DNA of 36,169 nucleotides from Basidiobolus meristosporus CBS 931.73 (lineage: Eukaryota > Basidiobolomycota > Basidiobolomycetes > Basidiobolales > Basidiobolaceae), in the NCBI GenBank assembly GCA_002104905.1, contig MCFE01000788.1, forward strand, positions 1 to 36,169, given 5' to 3'. The stretch's first letter is position 1. Each line of letters starts with the position of its first letter. A model generated the notes under the pieces. The model saw only the letters and a program-made list of their open reading frames with translations, was not told the origin of the DNA and did not search any database. Made by a program: the position numbers and the translations under genes. Shown piece after piece: positions 1 to 10,041 of this stretch.

Positions 1-357
1 GTAGAGAATCATCCTGAATTCAGTAGAGGGGAGAAATGTATGGCAGACTTAGCCTATATAGGAGAGGATTGTCAGAGATTAGGATGTATTACAGCTTAGA
101 GGAAGCCAAGGAATGGTGTGCTTAGCAGGAAGCAGAAGCTCTACAATGAGATATTTAATCATTTCAGAGTGAGGGTAGAGCACACATGTGGATATCTGAA
201 GAGATTCTGCATATTGGCAGGTAAATACAGAGGAAAGTCATATATAGGAGAAAACAGCAGAACAGGTAAGATAGTTAAGATACTTATTAATGCACAGTAT
301 GTTCATACAAGAAGACATCCACTGAGAGAAATGTGTCTGGAGCACTATGAAGAGTAA
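1..357 (+). pseudogene. PIF/Harbinger-type (DDE_Tnp_4) transposase, 3' fragment
   Basis: Frame 1 reads through from the window edge and ends at a TAA at 355-357, with one in-frame TAG at 97-99. The segment around residues 52-70 (FNHFRVRVEHTCGYLKRFC) has the R-x-R-V-E-H-x-x-G-x-L-K signature that carries the third catalytic acidic residue of DDE_Tnp_4 / HARBI1-like transposases. The preceding MADLAYIGED resembles the family's conserved 'ADxAY' strand holding the second aspartate. The rest of the gene lies beyond the left edge. The stop codon makes this an inactive copy, unless TAG is an assembly error. Family assignment comes from the motif alone; other DDE_4 families remain possible. Confidence 0.65.
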
Positions 358-452
358 ATAAAGCAAGGAAAGCACTATTCTGAGCAACATAAGTAAGATT
401 GAGTAAAATTACCAGTAACTGTATCATACCACTGGCATCATGGTAGAAATTA

Positions 453-522
453 CTGTGCCAGATGGTGCCGTAGAGTGCCAGATCAATCTGGCACCATAAA
501 CAGGCTGGCACTATGTGGCACT
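453..522. repeat. Clustered GTGCCA/TGGCAC inverted repeats with a perfect hairpin
   Basis: GTGCCAGAT at 475-483 is followed by a two-base loop and its perfect reverse complement ATCTGGCAC at 486-494. Further GTGCC or TGGCAC copies flank it on both sides at about 455, 465, 505 and 515. Such clusters are common at terminal or subterminal regions of DNA transposons, and this one lies just downstream of the Harbinger transposase fragment. It probably marks the element's right end, next to the start of the copia LTR sequence near 540. No target-site duplication was identified. Confidence 0.5.
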
Positions 523-539
523 ATCCAATGGAACATGTC

Positions 540-770
540 TAATAATCACATAGAATAGGCTTAGGAAGGTCCCAAGAGCATGTGTGCAGAGTCTGGGGCT
601 GTTTGGACAACCTATCTAATTATCACGTTCTGGGTACCTGGTATTTTGGTAAAAATATTCCAAGTAGATCCTGACAAGGAATTTGGTCAGTATTCTCTAG
701 GATTTGAAGGTCATGATCTCAGTGACTAAGTTAGGTGCATATTTGGGTGGAATTACAAATTTATACAGCA
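540..770 (-). repeat. Truncated copia-type LTR (3' LTR of the left element)
   Basis: This stretch aligns by eye with the LTRs at 2339-2684 and 32665-33008, sharing for example the 'ggaaggtcccaagagcatg', 'gctgtttggacaa' and 'ggaatttggtcagtattct' blocks. Its outer end, ending in ACAGCA at 770, matches the outer ends of the other two. The first ~115 bp present in the other copies are missing, and the GTGCCA repeat cluster sits there instead. That suggests truncation or insertion by the neighbouring DNA transposon. Confidence 0.7.
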
Positions 771-2335
771 GTAGCAAATTCTGAAATATTTTAATCTTAT
801 CCAATATGTAACCTTCAAGTCTCTGATAAATACAATGAGCTGGCAAACTGTGAATGGTTAGGAAGAGTAGAAATAAAATTACAGATATGAACATGAAGAC
901 ACCTACACCTTTTACACCAAAATGCCAAGCAAATCCAAAGTGTGGTCTCACAAAGATTAACCAAAGGTGAGCACAACACCCTTATTACATCAGCTGAATA
1001 CCAAGTTTCAATATATTAATCACCCTGACTACCTCAGCACCAGGTTTCTAGCAGATAAGAAGAAGTGTTTTCTTGAAGAAGACTGGTCCAATTAGCATCT
1101 ACATCAATATGGTTAGCAGCTCCTCACCACTTCTGCGAAATTGGACTAAAAATCTGAAGGAAAGCCACCAGTAGAATATTAGCAAGTTACAGTTGGAGTA
1201 CTAGCATTCTGTTATTGCTAATATAGCAATTGCACCAAAATATTCACCTAGGTAAATCACTTAGAGCATTGCCTACAAATCTTGCATAATCCTGACCAAA
1301 TTCCTAGTTAGGATTTATCTTGAATATTTTCACTAAAATCTGAAGTACACTGGACATAAGATTTCTGAATATTGTCCAAAAAGCCCCTGCCTTGGCTCAC
1401 ATGCTGTTGGGATCTTCCTAAACATACTCTATTTCTTTGTCATGTAAGGCCCCATAAAAGTATATGTACCACTATTACATTTAATATATCATCAAGTGAA
1501 AACCACATAATCTACTTGCTTCCACAATCACAGCCTGTATTACCAAAACTCTGTCAACAACTACCTGACAAATTCCAAGTATGAAAACTCTGATAGGGAC
1601 TGAGTCCTTATGAAATAGCATTGTATACAGATAATTGGGTCTTAACAATATCAGATATAAAGTACTTCATTGATGGGAATTCAGAAAATTCCTTCCATAC
1701 CACCAAGGTGTACCTAGATAGTTTCCTGTCCAATTGCATTATGTGTACTCTTAACACCCTGAAAAGTCTTCCAATTTCCTAAAGAGAAAATTCAGCAAAG
1801 AACAGTAGAACACTATGATTCAATTAGTTGAGCTGAAACTTTCTCTGAACCCACAACTATCAATATTGCTAGTACTAGCTATAAATAGGACAAGCTGATT
1901 TGCCTCCAGGTGGAGAGTAGGCCAATTAGAATTAATACCCAGCTTGGTAAGCAGCCACTTTGTTGAAGTAAAGAGTTATTGTCATCAATGCATTTTTCTA
2001 GCAACTTATCATGACTACTAGGTGTATTCTAAAGCCCTTGAGGCATTCTCTGCTTTTTTGAGCATTGAATTGGCAGTTTGTATTTGATATTTAGGCAGAA
2101 GCAGTGAATGGTACCAGGAGCTTTTTTCTGGTACTTTAGAGCTTCTTCTTTTACACCTCTGTGAGGGCATACTTCTCTCTAGATAATATCCTATATACAT
2201 CTGCTCTGTAGCATCATCTTCATTGTTACCATCCTGACTTGGGAATTAGATCTGTCCAGCTTTGTGGCAGAGGAACAAGTTCCAGTAATAGCAGTAGTAG
2301 CAGTTACAGAGAGTGACAGCATGGAGCTCATAACC
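771..2335 (-). pseudogene. Internally deleted Ty1/copia element: primer-binding site, decayed gag start, no intact pol
   Basis: Read on the minus strand, the LTR at 2339 is followed after two bases by TGGTTATGAGC (2336 down to 2326), which resembles the initiator-Met tRNA primer-binding site of copia elements. An ATG at 2322 opens a gag-like reading frame with T/A-rich residues, then KLDRSN and later MKMMLQSRCI, the usual start of copia Gag. It soon hits TAG stops, with PHRGVKEEALKYQKKA continuing beyond them. The rest, down to the LTR copy ending at 770, is only about 1.5 kb, far too short for gag-pol. I found no integrase, reverse transcriptase or RNase H motif in it. This is a dead, deleted copy. 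Confidence 0.6.
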
Positions 2336-2338
2336 AGT

Positions 2339-2684
2339 TGCAAGGGGCTGGTAAATATTAGAAGTGATTAGTTGAACAAGTTAATTATGTGGTTTTCACA
2401 CAATTGTTTATTGACCCAGAAGTGGTGCTTACACTTTATATAGTTTTGGCCAAACAAACATATGGATTATGCTGAGGAAGGTCCCAGGAGCATACATGTA
2501 AGGTTTTGGGCTGTTTGGACAGCTCTGAGATATTTCATGTTCTGAGTACCTGATATTTTAGTGAAAATTTTCAATGTAAATCTCAACAAAGGATTTGGCC
2601 AGAATTCTCAAAGGCTTGTAGACTATGATCTAAGTGACAAAGTTAAATGAATATTTAGGTGTAATCACAGACTTTACAACAGCA
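2339..2684 (-). repeat. Copia LTR (5' LTR of the left element, minus orientation)
   Basis: About 346 bp running from TGCAAGG to ACAGCA, so it has TG...CA ends. It aligns by eye with 32665-33008 along its whole length and with the truncated copy at 540-770. On the minus strand a primer-binding-site-like sequence follows two bases after its end, which identifies it as the 5' LTR. The copies differ at many positions, so the insertions are old. Confidence 0.7.
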
Positions 2685-4070
2685 ATCAAATCACTTGCAG
2701 TCTCTCCAAGACTCCTGCAACATATTCAACTTAAGTTGCAGGGTAGCTCTTTACAGGAGTTTGGAAAGCTGATTGATGTGGTGTGGTGGGGCAAAGGTTT
2801 TGTGTTTAAGAGCATTTGCAATGTGGGCTGTGTTTGATGCCCATGAGGAGCCAGACTGACTAGGTGTATGGGAGAAACACATAGAGCAACTGAAGATGTA
2901 CCAAAAATATAAGGGGCATGCATGTGGTTAGGATTATGTCTGGCAAAACTATAATCACAAAAGGGGGAAGAATGCAGAGCAATCACGTATCCCGGCACCA
3001 ACAAGTAGAAATTTTGCAGCCTTTGGCATTTTCATTGGCTTCAGACATGAAAGAAACAAAGGTAGCATTTATAAGGTATGCCATCCTTTGCATTAGCAGT
3101 ATCAAACGTGCATCACCAAAGTACCACCTGGCAATCATTGTGGAATGCGCGCCTTTACCATTTGAGTGGATTAGTGGAGGTGGTAGGTGAGGAAGCCATC
3201 CCACCAGAAAATCCCAATGGAACAACCACGACCCAAAAAGCCCCCCAAAAAGTAGTAGTTCACGGCTATAGCCGGAGTAAGGGATGTGAATGGGAGCAAA
3301 ATGACCAGGGCAGTATTACCGGTGACCGTGTTCCTCGAAACCGACCGAAATCCATCTGGCGGGTGCTCAAGTGACAATGATTAGGCTCCAAGAGATATCT
3401 AACCTTGATGAAAATCCGAGACCTTCACAGTAGGTCGATCGGGATTGAGGAAATATGCAGCAATTCTCACTATGTATCCACCCCAAATGCCATTCAGATC
3501 TATCGCACTCTGGCCATGTGTTGCTCAGTATACAGAAGTTACTACATATGTCGATTAGTGATCCAATCTAGGTTAATCCAGACAAACCATCCAATCACCC
3601 TGGAAGCACGCCGATGAGTGTGGAATGCGCCAATCCCCACAACACCCAGCGCTAGTCTGGCTTCAACTCAACTCGACGTGCAAAATCCCTTCCGGAGCAA
3701 GCATGTGGGTAAATCACACTGGCCATTACAACCACCGTTCATTGGAAGGCGGCAGATTGTTAGCCCAGTAGGTTGGTCGGATACATGAGGGTAGATTTGT
3801 CCCACTCGGGCGAATCAGGATTCATCGACCAGAGTTGGTGTTGGATTTGTTCGGTTAGGCTAAATTTACCAAGGGCAGCGCTTGTTGGACGCAAAATGCC
3901 TGGTGGATCCCACAACAACTACCAGTCACCCATTGCTAAATATATCAATACGAAACCATCATGTGCATCGGTTAGCAACGATGCAGCGCCCAAAAGGAGC
4001 TTAAATTAGTGCAGAACACGATGCGTGTACAAGCGCATCCAATCAAGGACCAGTTTTGCACCTCAGTTAG
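2685..4070. other. Gene-less stretch containing the repeat/island composition boundary
   Basis: No convincing gene. Open frames of up to 98 codons exist on both strands (for example 3078-3374 +), but none shows a domain, a signal peptide or an intron structure. The sequence is visibly AT-rich up to about 3,050 and richer in G and C from about 3,100 on, where the gene island begins. Confidence 0.5.
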
Positions 4071-4079
4071 AAATATAAA
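4071..4079 (+). promoter_or_regulatory. TATA-like element of the Opy2-like gene
   Basis: AAATATAAA lies about 45 bp upstream of the ATG at 4121. The spacing suits a core promoter with a very short leader. Sequence only; no other element was recognised. Confidence 0.4.
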
Positions 4080-4120
4080 TTGGCACCATCACCGCCAGGC
4101 CCCCATATCCCCCCAGTTTG

Positions 4121-4500
4121 ATGATCGCCAAACCAGCTGTTGCACTGATCTGCCTGCTTGCCATCAGTGGGTTGGGTGAGGCAGTTGCCTGTACCTCAAA
4201 GCCCCGTTGCGCAAGGAAATGCCCACCCAACACACAATGCTCGTTTTCGGGGACCAAACCTGACGGGTGTCCTCAATCAGTGTGTCTTAGGAAACTTGAC
4301 CAATCCGGTTAGTGAGAACCTAGACCGCGGCACTGGACTGCCCTACTGACCGGTCACTTTACAATATAGATAGCGGTACCCGGACCTGTGTCCACTGCTT
4401 TGTTGGGCCCATCTGCCCACTATGTGCCAGGAACGAGATATGCGTCCACGACTATCGCGATTGTTCTCGATGCCCCACCGCTAGATGTGTAAGAGGGTAA
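4121..4500 (+). CDS. Small secreted cysteine-rich protein with two Opy2-like modules
   Basis: Proposed exons 4121-4307 and 4370-4500 (intron 4308-4369, donor GTTAGT, acceptor ATATAG, phase 1) give 105 residues. Residues 1-23 (MIAKPAVALICLLAISG...) form a clear signal peptide. Two cysteine modules follow. The first contains CARKCPPNTQCSFSG and ends CPQSVC; the second contains CVHCFVGPICPLC, then CSRCPTARC. The C-P-P/P-L-C...C...C-P-x-x-x-C spacing resembles the Opy2 N-terminal domain, which in yeast is the extracellular part of a membrane anchor of the HOG/MAPK pathway. No transmembrane segment is visible, so this would be a freely secreted relative. A second strong donor-like GTAAGA sits at the end of module 2 (about 4489), so a further exon is possible. 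The short start ATGATC is the first ATG after the TATA-like element. Confidence 0.6.
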
Positions 4501-5495
4501 TCCGGCGGTTTCAAGTCCCGCCAGGCAATGGCTGGGGTCGAGGGTTTCCCTTTATATTGGTTGGCATGAATAAAACCGGGCTGGTCAATCCCCCAGCTTT
4601 CCATAATTACATCAGTATCGGATGAGCACATGAGATATAACCACCCAGAACACGATCCCAGCCCGCCACTCGGCACACCGAGCAGTCAGGTTACCGAGTT
4701 TCCTGGCGCTTCTGCTGGAACATGACTTGCGACCTTGAGCTGTGCCAATAGAGATTGGACCATTGCAAGCGGACCGCCGGCAAACGGTAGTCAGGCATCC
4801 AGATCCGGCCTCACAAACCCGCAGGCGGCAATGACTGGCATGTGTCATGCTGAATCGGGATGGCAGACAGGATGGTTCTGCGACCATGAAAGGAAGCCAA
4901 TATGGGCCTATTGATGCATGATTGGGAACGCTCGCCACTCCAATCAGTCTAATCCGACTGATAACTGACTTGATTGAGCGAAGTTAATTAAAGTTACCAG
5001 GTGGATTGCAGCTTAATGCCTTACGCCAGATCCTATCCTCGTCGGCAGAAATGGTGCCCTCTAATGGATTTCATTGGGCAAGTCACTAGGTCACCCATAT
5101 TTAGCGAATTCCGGTTGGCAGTCGGTGGGTGTTGGTGGTTTATGATGCTCGATATCTGGGCTTCGTTGGCTGGTCTTCTGACGAACTTGACCGCCACTGC
5201 CATCATCATGGCATCGTCCAACCACCACGCAGATCACATCCATTCTGTGTGTGGGATGTTGGATGTTGCCACTAAGGAGGCTTGGCAGGAAATCCGCGAA
5301 ATCAACCATCCCGCCTGACCATTGATTGTCATACTCCCAAAATATCCAATCCTACACGCGATCCGGTTGGTTGAGCCAATGATGGCTCAGCACTCACCCG
5401 GTTGCTTCTAAATTAATTGAGTTTAATTTGATGAGACAATGTTTGCGTTCATTTGTTGAAAGAATAGGAGGCGGGCATCTTTCAACTCCCTAAAG
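4501..5495. other. Intergenic region apart from the uncertain minus-strand ORF
   Basis: Open frames up to 105 codons occur (5001-5318 +), but I see no domain, targeting signal or splice pattern that supports any of them. The 3' half is the upstream region of the gene starting near 5.6 kb. Confidence 0.4.
4612..4938 (-). CDS. Possible cysteine-rich ORF, uncertain
   Basis: A 108-codon ATG-initiated frame on the minus strand. Its central part (CRLRVCEAGSGC, then CRRSAC) has a cysteine spacing reminiscent of the Opy2-like modules of the neighbouring plus-strand gene. It has no obvious signal peptide, and the C-terminal third looks unlike a conserved domain. It could be one exon of a diverged, oppositely oriented paralogue, or a chance frame. 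Confidence 0.2.
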   Translation of the reverse strand: MASVPNHASIGPYWLPFMVAEPSCLPSRFSMTHASHCRLRVCEAGSGCLTTVCRRSACNGPISIGTAQGRKSCSSRSARKLGNLTARCAEWRAGIVFWVVISHVLIRY

Positions 5496-5598
5496 ATGGC
5501 TGATATACATACTACATCAACTACGGCTGACACGACCTTCCTTGACCAACCTACCACCAGCTAGTGTAGTGAACGGAACTCCGCCTCCGCTCGAACTC

Positions 5599-6558
5599 AT
5601 GGACGCCTCCCCTTCCTCTCCCAAGGAAACCCATAACTTGGATCAACTCAAGGAGTTGGTACTCAAGCGGATCTCCACCTTCGCCTACCTGCAGCGCGTT
5701 CAGAATGGCCAGGCCCATTACTTCAACACCATATTGTTGACCGCCGAAGATCTCGCCCACTTCTTTGATAACACCCGGCTAAGACGAAGGTAGGCTCAAG
5801 GTTGCTGGCTAATACGACACCGAGTTCTAATAGCCGGCCTTCACTGTAAAGATCCTACAACCTATTTATCCTGGGAACCAGTCTTGGGCCCATCCTAGAT
5901 ATCACCAATACTTCCGATTACATCAAGGCATTAAACAGCATGACTGTGGAGTATGAGCACTACGTCAACGAGGGCGGCAAGTCACGAAAGGTGAGTGGGT
6001 AAAGCGGCCAAGCATCATGTGGAACCCGGCTTCTCACCCGTTTCCAGAGGAACTTCTTCCGCAAATCCAAACCGGGTGAAGGATTCTCAGCCAACCTTCA
6101 AGATGGTGAATACAGATACCTGGATATCCCCACGACGGTACACGAATCCATCCCATGAAGCACCAACCCCAAACTAACCCATACTCAATACCCACTCCAA
6201 GCCCTTCGAACTAGACTACCTCGAGGTGCTGAACACGCTCTGCGACATCTTCGTCGTGACATACAACAAACTGATGGAGAATATCCAGGATATTGGCAGG
6301 GACTCCTTGAGCGAGCTGGTCATGAAGATTGATGCCAAATTCAAGGTAACTCTTTCGGATCGCTCGCCACTCCCACGATACGGCACTCACACCCACTGAC
6401 ATCCGCAGAAAATCGCCGCAATGATGTGCAAAGACTTGGATGTGCTAATACACAACGCTATCAAGGACGAACTGTTCATGATCGACCCACTGCGTATGTC
6501 CAAGCACGGTCCGGATGCGGCGGAAGAATGGGACACGCTGAACGCGCTTCATATTTAG
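5599..6558 (+). CDS. Unrecognised five-exon protein (237 aa), probably conserved
   Basis: Proposed exons 5599-5789, 5852-5990, 6048-6137, 6202-6345 and 6409-6558. All four introns are 57-64 nt with GT-AG ends, and every phase is consistent, which strongly supports a real gene. The product looks soluble and mostly helical, with no signal peptide or membrane segment. Its middle carries a basic stretch (KSRKRNFFRKSKPGEGF). The last two exons carry FELDYLEVLNTLCDIFVVTY and KIDAKFK, then DPLRMSKHGPD, and it ends in HI. I do not recognise the family and assign no function. The start is uncertain: an ATG at 5496 opens 22 codons in another frame ending at TAG 5562-5564, and the open region 5542-5598 upstream of ATG 5599 also looks coding. 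AATAAA follows 42 nt after the stop. Confidence 0.75.
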
Positions 6559-6599
6559 CTTGATAGATACGTACGGGCGGTGGCGAGTGGGTAGTAAAT

Positions 6600-6605
6600 A
6601 ATAAA
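6600..6605 (+). terminator. AATAAA polyadenylation-type signal
   Basis: A canonical AATAAA hexamer lies 42 nt after the stop codon of the five-exon gene, followed by A/T-rich sequence. The next gene is convergent and ends at 6813. Confidence 0.45.
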
Positions 6606-6812
6606 GAACTTCCAACTACAAGGTACCCAATGGAAACTTTATTGGCACATTCCAACTGAAGGGTCGAGGTGAGAGACGTGAAGAGTCACATCGAATGGTT
6701 CGAAAATGATCAGTGCGTGATAACGATGGGGCATTCATATCGATGTGCCGTATGAATGGGGAGGGCGCGAATGAGCATTTTCGGATCAACAGGTCACCAG
6801 GAATCCCTTGCT

Positions 6813-7399
6813 CTATAAGACGGACAAGTTTCCGAACTTCTCGTTGTATCCAGGTACGGTCCAGTTGCCCTTCTTGATCATATCTTCGACGACGGCTGGG
6901 ATGTCGGGTTTGGCCTGGATGACATCGTCCACAGTAAGGTCCTCGATAGGTCTAGCAGTCTCGATGTTGGTAAGGGTTTGCTTCAAGTCGGCCACCTCGG
7001 CGTCAAGCTGGGCAGCGGTGCTCTTGGCCTTCTCGACCTACAAGGTGGGGATACAGGGGTTACAATCGGTTCGTAGTAGCAACGCGGTTCAGAAAAATTA
7101 CATACGGCCTTGATTTCGAAGGCATCGATAACCTTGAGCTGGGAAGCCAAGTTGTACTTAACGGGAGAGAAAGAAGTGAAGGCTTTTTCAGCTTGCTCAA
7201 CAACCTTCTTATTCTTGAGAACAGAGCGGTAGTGAGCGAAATCGATGTCGGTCTTCTGCTCCTTCAATGCGTCAACATTACGCTTGAGTTCATCATAGCG
7301 CTTACGGAAGGAAGTAAGGGCAGCCTGGGTATCCTTCTTTAGGCCCAAGCTAGAGAGCTTGCTCCAGTCAATGTGAGTAACAGCGGCACGGGCGGACAT
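6813..7399 (-). CDS. ATP7: Mitochondrial F1Fo-ATP synthase subunit d
   Basis: Two exons, 7106-7399 and 6813-7037, are separated by a 68-nt intron (donor GTATGT, acceptor TTGTAG, phase 0) and give 172 residues; the yeast protein is about 174. The sequence tracks fungal subunit d throughout: an N-terminal HIDWSKL block, the FAHYRSVLKNKKVV motif, a long helical centre, then ARPIEDLTVDDV, and the conserved C-terminal KKGNWTVPGYNEKFGNLSVL. Subunit d belongs to the peripheral stalk that holds the F1 head static against the rotor in the inner mitochondrial membrane. The ATG at 7399 precedes MSARAAVTHIDW, matching the family's usual start; no long presequence is evident. A GTAAGT...TCAG pair at 7448-7411 just upstream may be a very short (38-nt) 5'UTR intron. 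The gene converges on the unrecognised five-exon gene. Confidence 0.97.
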
Positions 7400-7448
7400 G
7401 ATGTTTAAAGCTGACGGAATAAGCAAGAGTCGTGGCGAGGTTACTTAC

Positions 7449-8798
7449 TACGGTCGACAGAAATATGGGGTAACCCAGATCAATTTTACATGGGCGGTGT
7501 ATCCTGGAAAAGTAACTGCCCGTGGACCCCAATTCTGTTGATTTCCTCAGCTGCCAGATAGTCAATGTTTGGGGCAGTTTCCGTCCTCTCAGTGCTGGAT
7601 GTAAAGATAGGAATTGATTGCCTTTCAATTAGCCCTATCCAATGAAATCCTGGATGGCTGTTCAATTTCTGCTCTGCGGATTTTGATTAGCAAAGTACAG
7701 TATGTGGATGGATTTGCCCTGGGCAAGCGGGTGGACTAGCGCTAATACACGAACCCAACCCACAAATAAACGTTGCTGATGGTTTCATCTCAATCGCCGT
7801 TCAAGGCACCATAGCGGTCGAGTATAGGCTTGTGCATCATGGATATCAGTGCAACGCAGGCGACCGGGTAAGCCTGTCCCTCAGTAGATTCGTTGTTGCG
7901 ACCAGCAAGGGGCATGAAAGATGGCATTCATTCCTCCATTGGCAACGATGAATTGTTCTGGAAGCAATCATGGGATCCACGAGACAAATTCAAATGGCTT
8001 CCTCCCATCCTGCAGGAAGACAGGAGTAGGCAGTTGACCACAGGATTTTGGGAGCCGTTTGCTCAGACCAATTAGCCCGGACAACGAAAAAGGGAATCTG
8101 GTGTCACTTTACTCATCAGATGGTAGTCACATGATACGCCCCATCAACATCTGCATCGATCGCAATCTCACTCGGGCCTTCAATGCTAACTAAACTCGTA
8201 TTATTGAATATACGAATCATGCATCTCACAAGGGAGTTGCTAGCAAAAGGGGTGCGTTAACACCCATCAAAGACATCCATGCGGCCAGACTATAGGCCTG
8301 GGTCCAAGCGGCAACCGTCTAGTGCAGGTTCATGGAATTATCAGAGATGGTTAGATCAGAAGACCATTGGTTTCATTTCTTGACCACAGCCCACGAATCG
8401 AGTGCCGCCGCAAGATGTGTCAGTTCATGATACAAGTCCGTTTGAGACTCTACCAAGTGCTAAACCTACCACCGTGCCATCTACGTCATGTTGGGCTGGA
8501 CATCTGCCAAACCATGGTTGTTCAGCCGTGATCCCTGCACAAGTCGCTGCTCTTTGTCAACAATGTCTCTCGGCTGTCCTGGATTTTAACGTATATAGAC
8601 TAGGTTCATGGCAGGAACGTTGCACACTATTAGAGGTATCGACGAGCTATGATGAGGTTGTGCATGGCCATTGACGCTGTAATTCACTGAAACCACCGAT
8701 TGACAATCGAGTTTCCATCGCATGCATCGCTCATGTTAGATCGATGGCGGAATCACTAACCATCTTGTAAAACTTGGCAACCCCATCATCGACTTGTT
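7449..8798. other. Gene-less stretch between the ATP7 5' end and the tetraspanin 3' end
   Basis: Holds only short unconvincing frames (for example 7893-8075 + and 8402-8674 +) without domains, signal peptides or coherent splice signals. The left part should contain the ATP7 promoter, but no clear TATA element was seen. Confidence 0.4.
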
Positions 8799-9670
8799 TT
8801 AATAGTTCAATCTTGGTGGATGATCACGGTTCCACTTGTTATTCACATGGTTAGAGCATAATATCGAGACGACGATTAGGAAGAGACATGGTAACAGAGT
8901 GGAGAATGCGCAAATACAAGTAATCTGTAACAGATATGCGTTGAATCGATAGTACTTCCCCAAGCAGCCTGGTAGAAGGCTTCTGGTAAAGCAGTTCTTG
9001 GATAAAGATGGATGATCAAGCGGTCCTTGGAACCCACAGCAATGCAACTACATAATTTAAGATATTCGGGTCAGTATGTGCAATCAGCGCTGGGCAAGCC
9101 CATCAACCTACGTTGTTTTGTATGATATATCGTTCTTGGAACCCGAAGCGCCGCCACTGGCTCCCCAGTTTAGCACGGAGATTCCATAGTGACCGCTTAT
9201 ATGCTATATATCCGATAGCAGCGACAAGTCCCATCAGTAGCCACTGAGCCATCGCCCATACGCTCAGCACCCTCCGGTTGTTCGTGAATATCCCATAAAA
9301 GCCTAAGGCGGCATTTAGGATCATACCTGCCCCAGCCACACTGGTGATAACCAGGATACCTTTATTACTCGTGACAACGACTTCCGCACGGAGATAGCCA
9401 TTCGCCCAGGTGACGATGGAGAAGAGGAGCCCTGCTAGGCCAATGAAACACTGCTACACGAGCGTAATTGGTAAGGAAATAAGCGCAATTTATTCCGCGA
9501 ATTACAGAAGTTACCAGTGAGTTAGCGATGAAGAGCAACCACTTGAAGCGATTCCAGGACTGTATTGGTCGATAGGTCACCTTGTTTAAATAACGTGTGT
9601 TTGCCCGATTGGGAAGCTGCTGAACCCTATGAGTGCTGAGGCCTCCTGACTCTCTAATTTGGACCACCAT
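8799..9670 (-). CDS. Tetraspanin
   Basis: Three exons, 9515-9670, 9112-9453 and 8799-9047, are joined by 61- and 64-nt introns, both phase 0 (donors GTAACT and GTAGGT, acceptors TAG). They give 248 residues, the normal tetraspanin size. There are four hydrophobic segments: about 45-66, 84-106, 115-136 and 206-230. The large loop between the third and fourth carries the diagnostic CCG at 169-171 plus two further cysteines (185 and 194), the minimal four-cysteine pattern. The N-terminus (MVVQIRESGGLSTHRV...) is cytosolic and polar. Tetraspanins organise membrane microdomains; in filamentous fungi the Pls1 type is needed for penetration structures, but I cannot tell which fungal subfamily this is. 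An alternative acceptor three bases downstream of exon 2 would only drop one glutamine. Confidence 0.88.
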
Positions 9671-10041
9671 CCTCTAATTTTGAAAGAATTAAAGTCAAAG
9701 ACGGTACTGAGGTTCTGGCTGTTTGCTGGGATTTCGCAAGTGTGGTTTGAGGATTGCAATTAGCTGGAGGGATTGCGAATTGCTAAGCAAACATACGTGT
9801 AATGCCTGGTAGCCCAGATACGAGGGCATATTATTTAATAGCCGTGGGACGCTACCCCAGATGCACCCCAAAGCCACCTCGAGTTCACGCAGTGTGTACC
9901 TCTTGAATTGAAAATGCTCATCACCACATCCTCGATGGGAACCTGACACAGGCAAGCATGTCACCTTTATTCATTGCACCATTCACGTTGCAGTTCAGGA
10001 TTGCTGATGCAGTCATAGGGCCTTTGCATGGGTGTTACCAA
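9671..10041. other. Upstream region of the tetraspanin gene
   Basis: No supported gene. An 89-codon minus-strand frame at 9695-9964 has no recognisable feature. The tetraspanin promoter should lie here, but no distinct TATA element was found. Confidence 0.35.

Noticed and set aside
697-951. 84-codon hydrophobic minus-strand frame
   Set aside because: It begins inside the LTR copy and lies in copia debris. The hydrophobicity looks like a by-product of AT-rich sequence.
3078-3374. 98-codon open frame on the plus strand
   Set aside because: No domain, signal peptide or splice context, and overlapping minus-strand frames are equally open.
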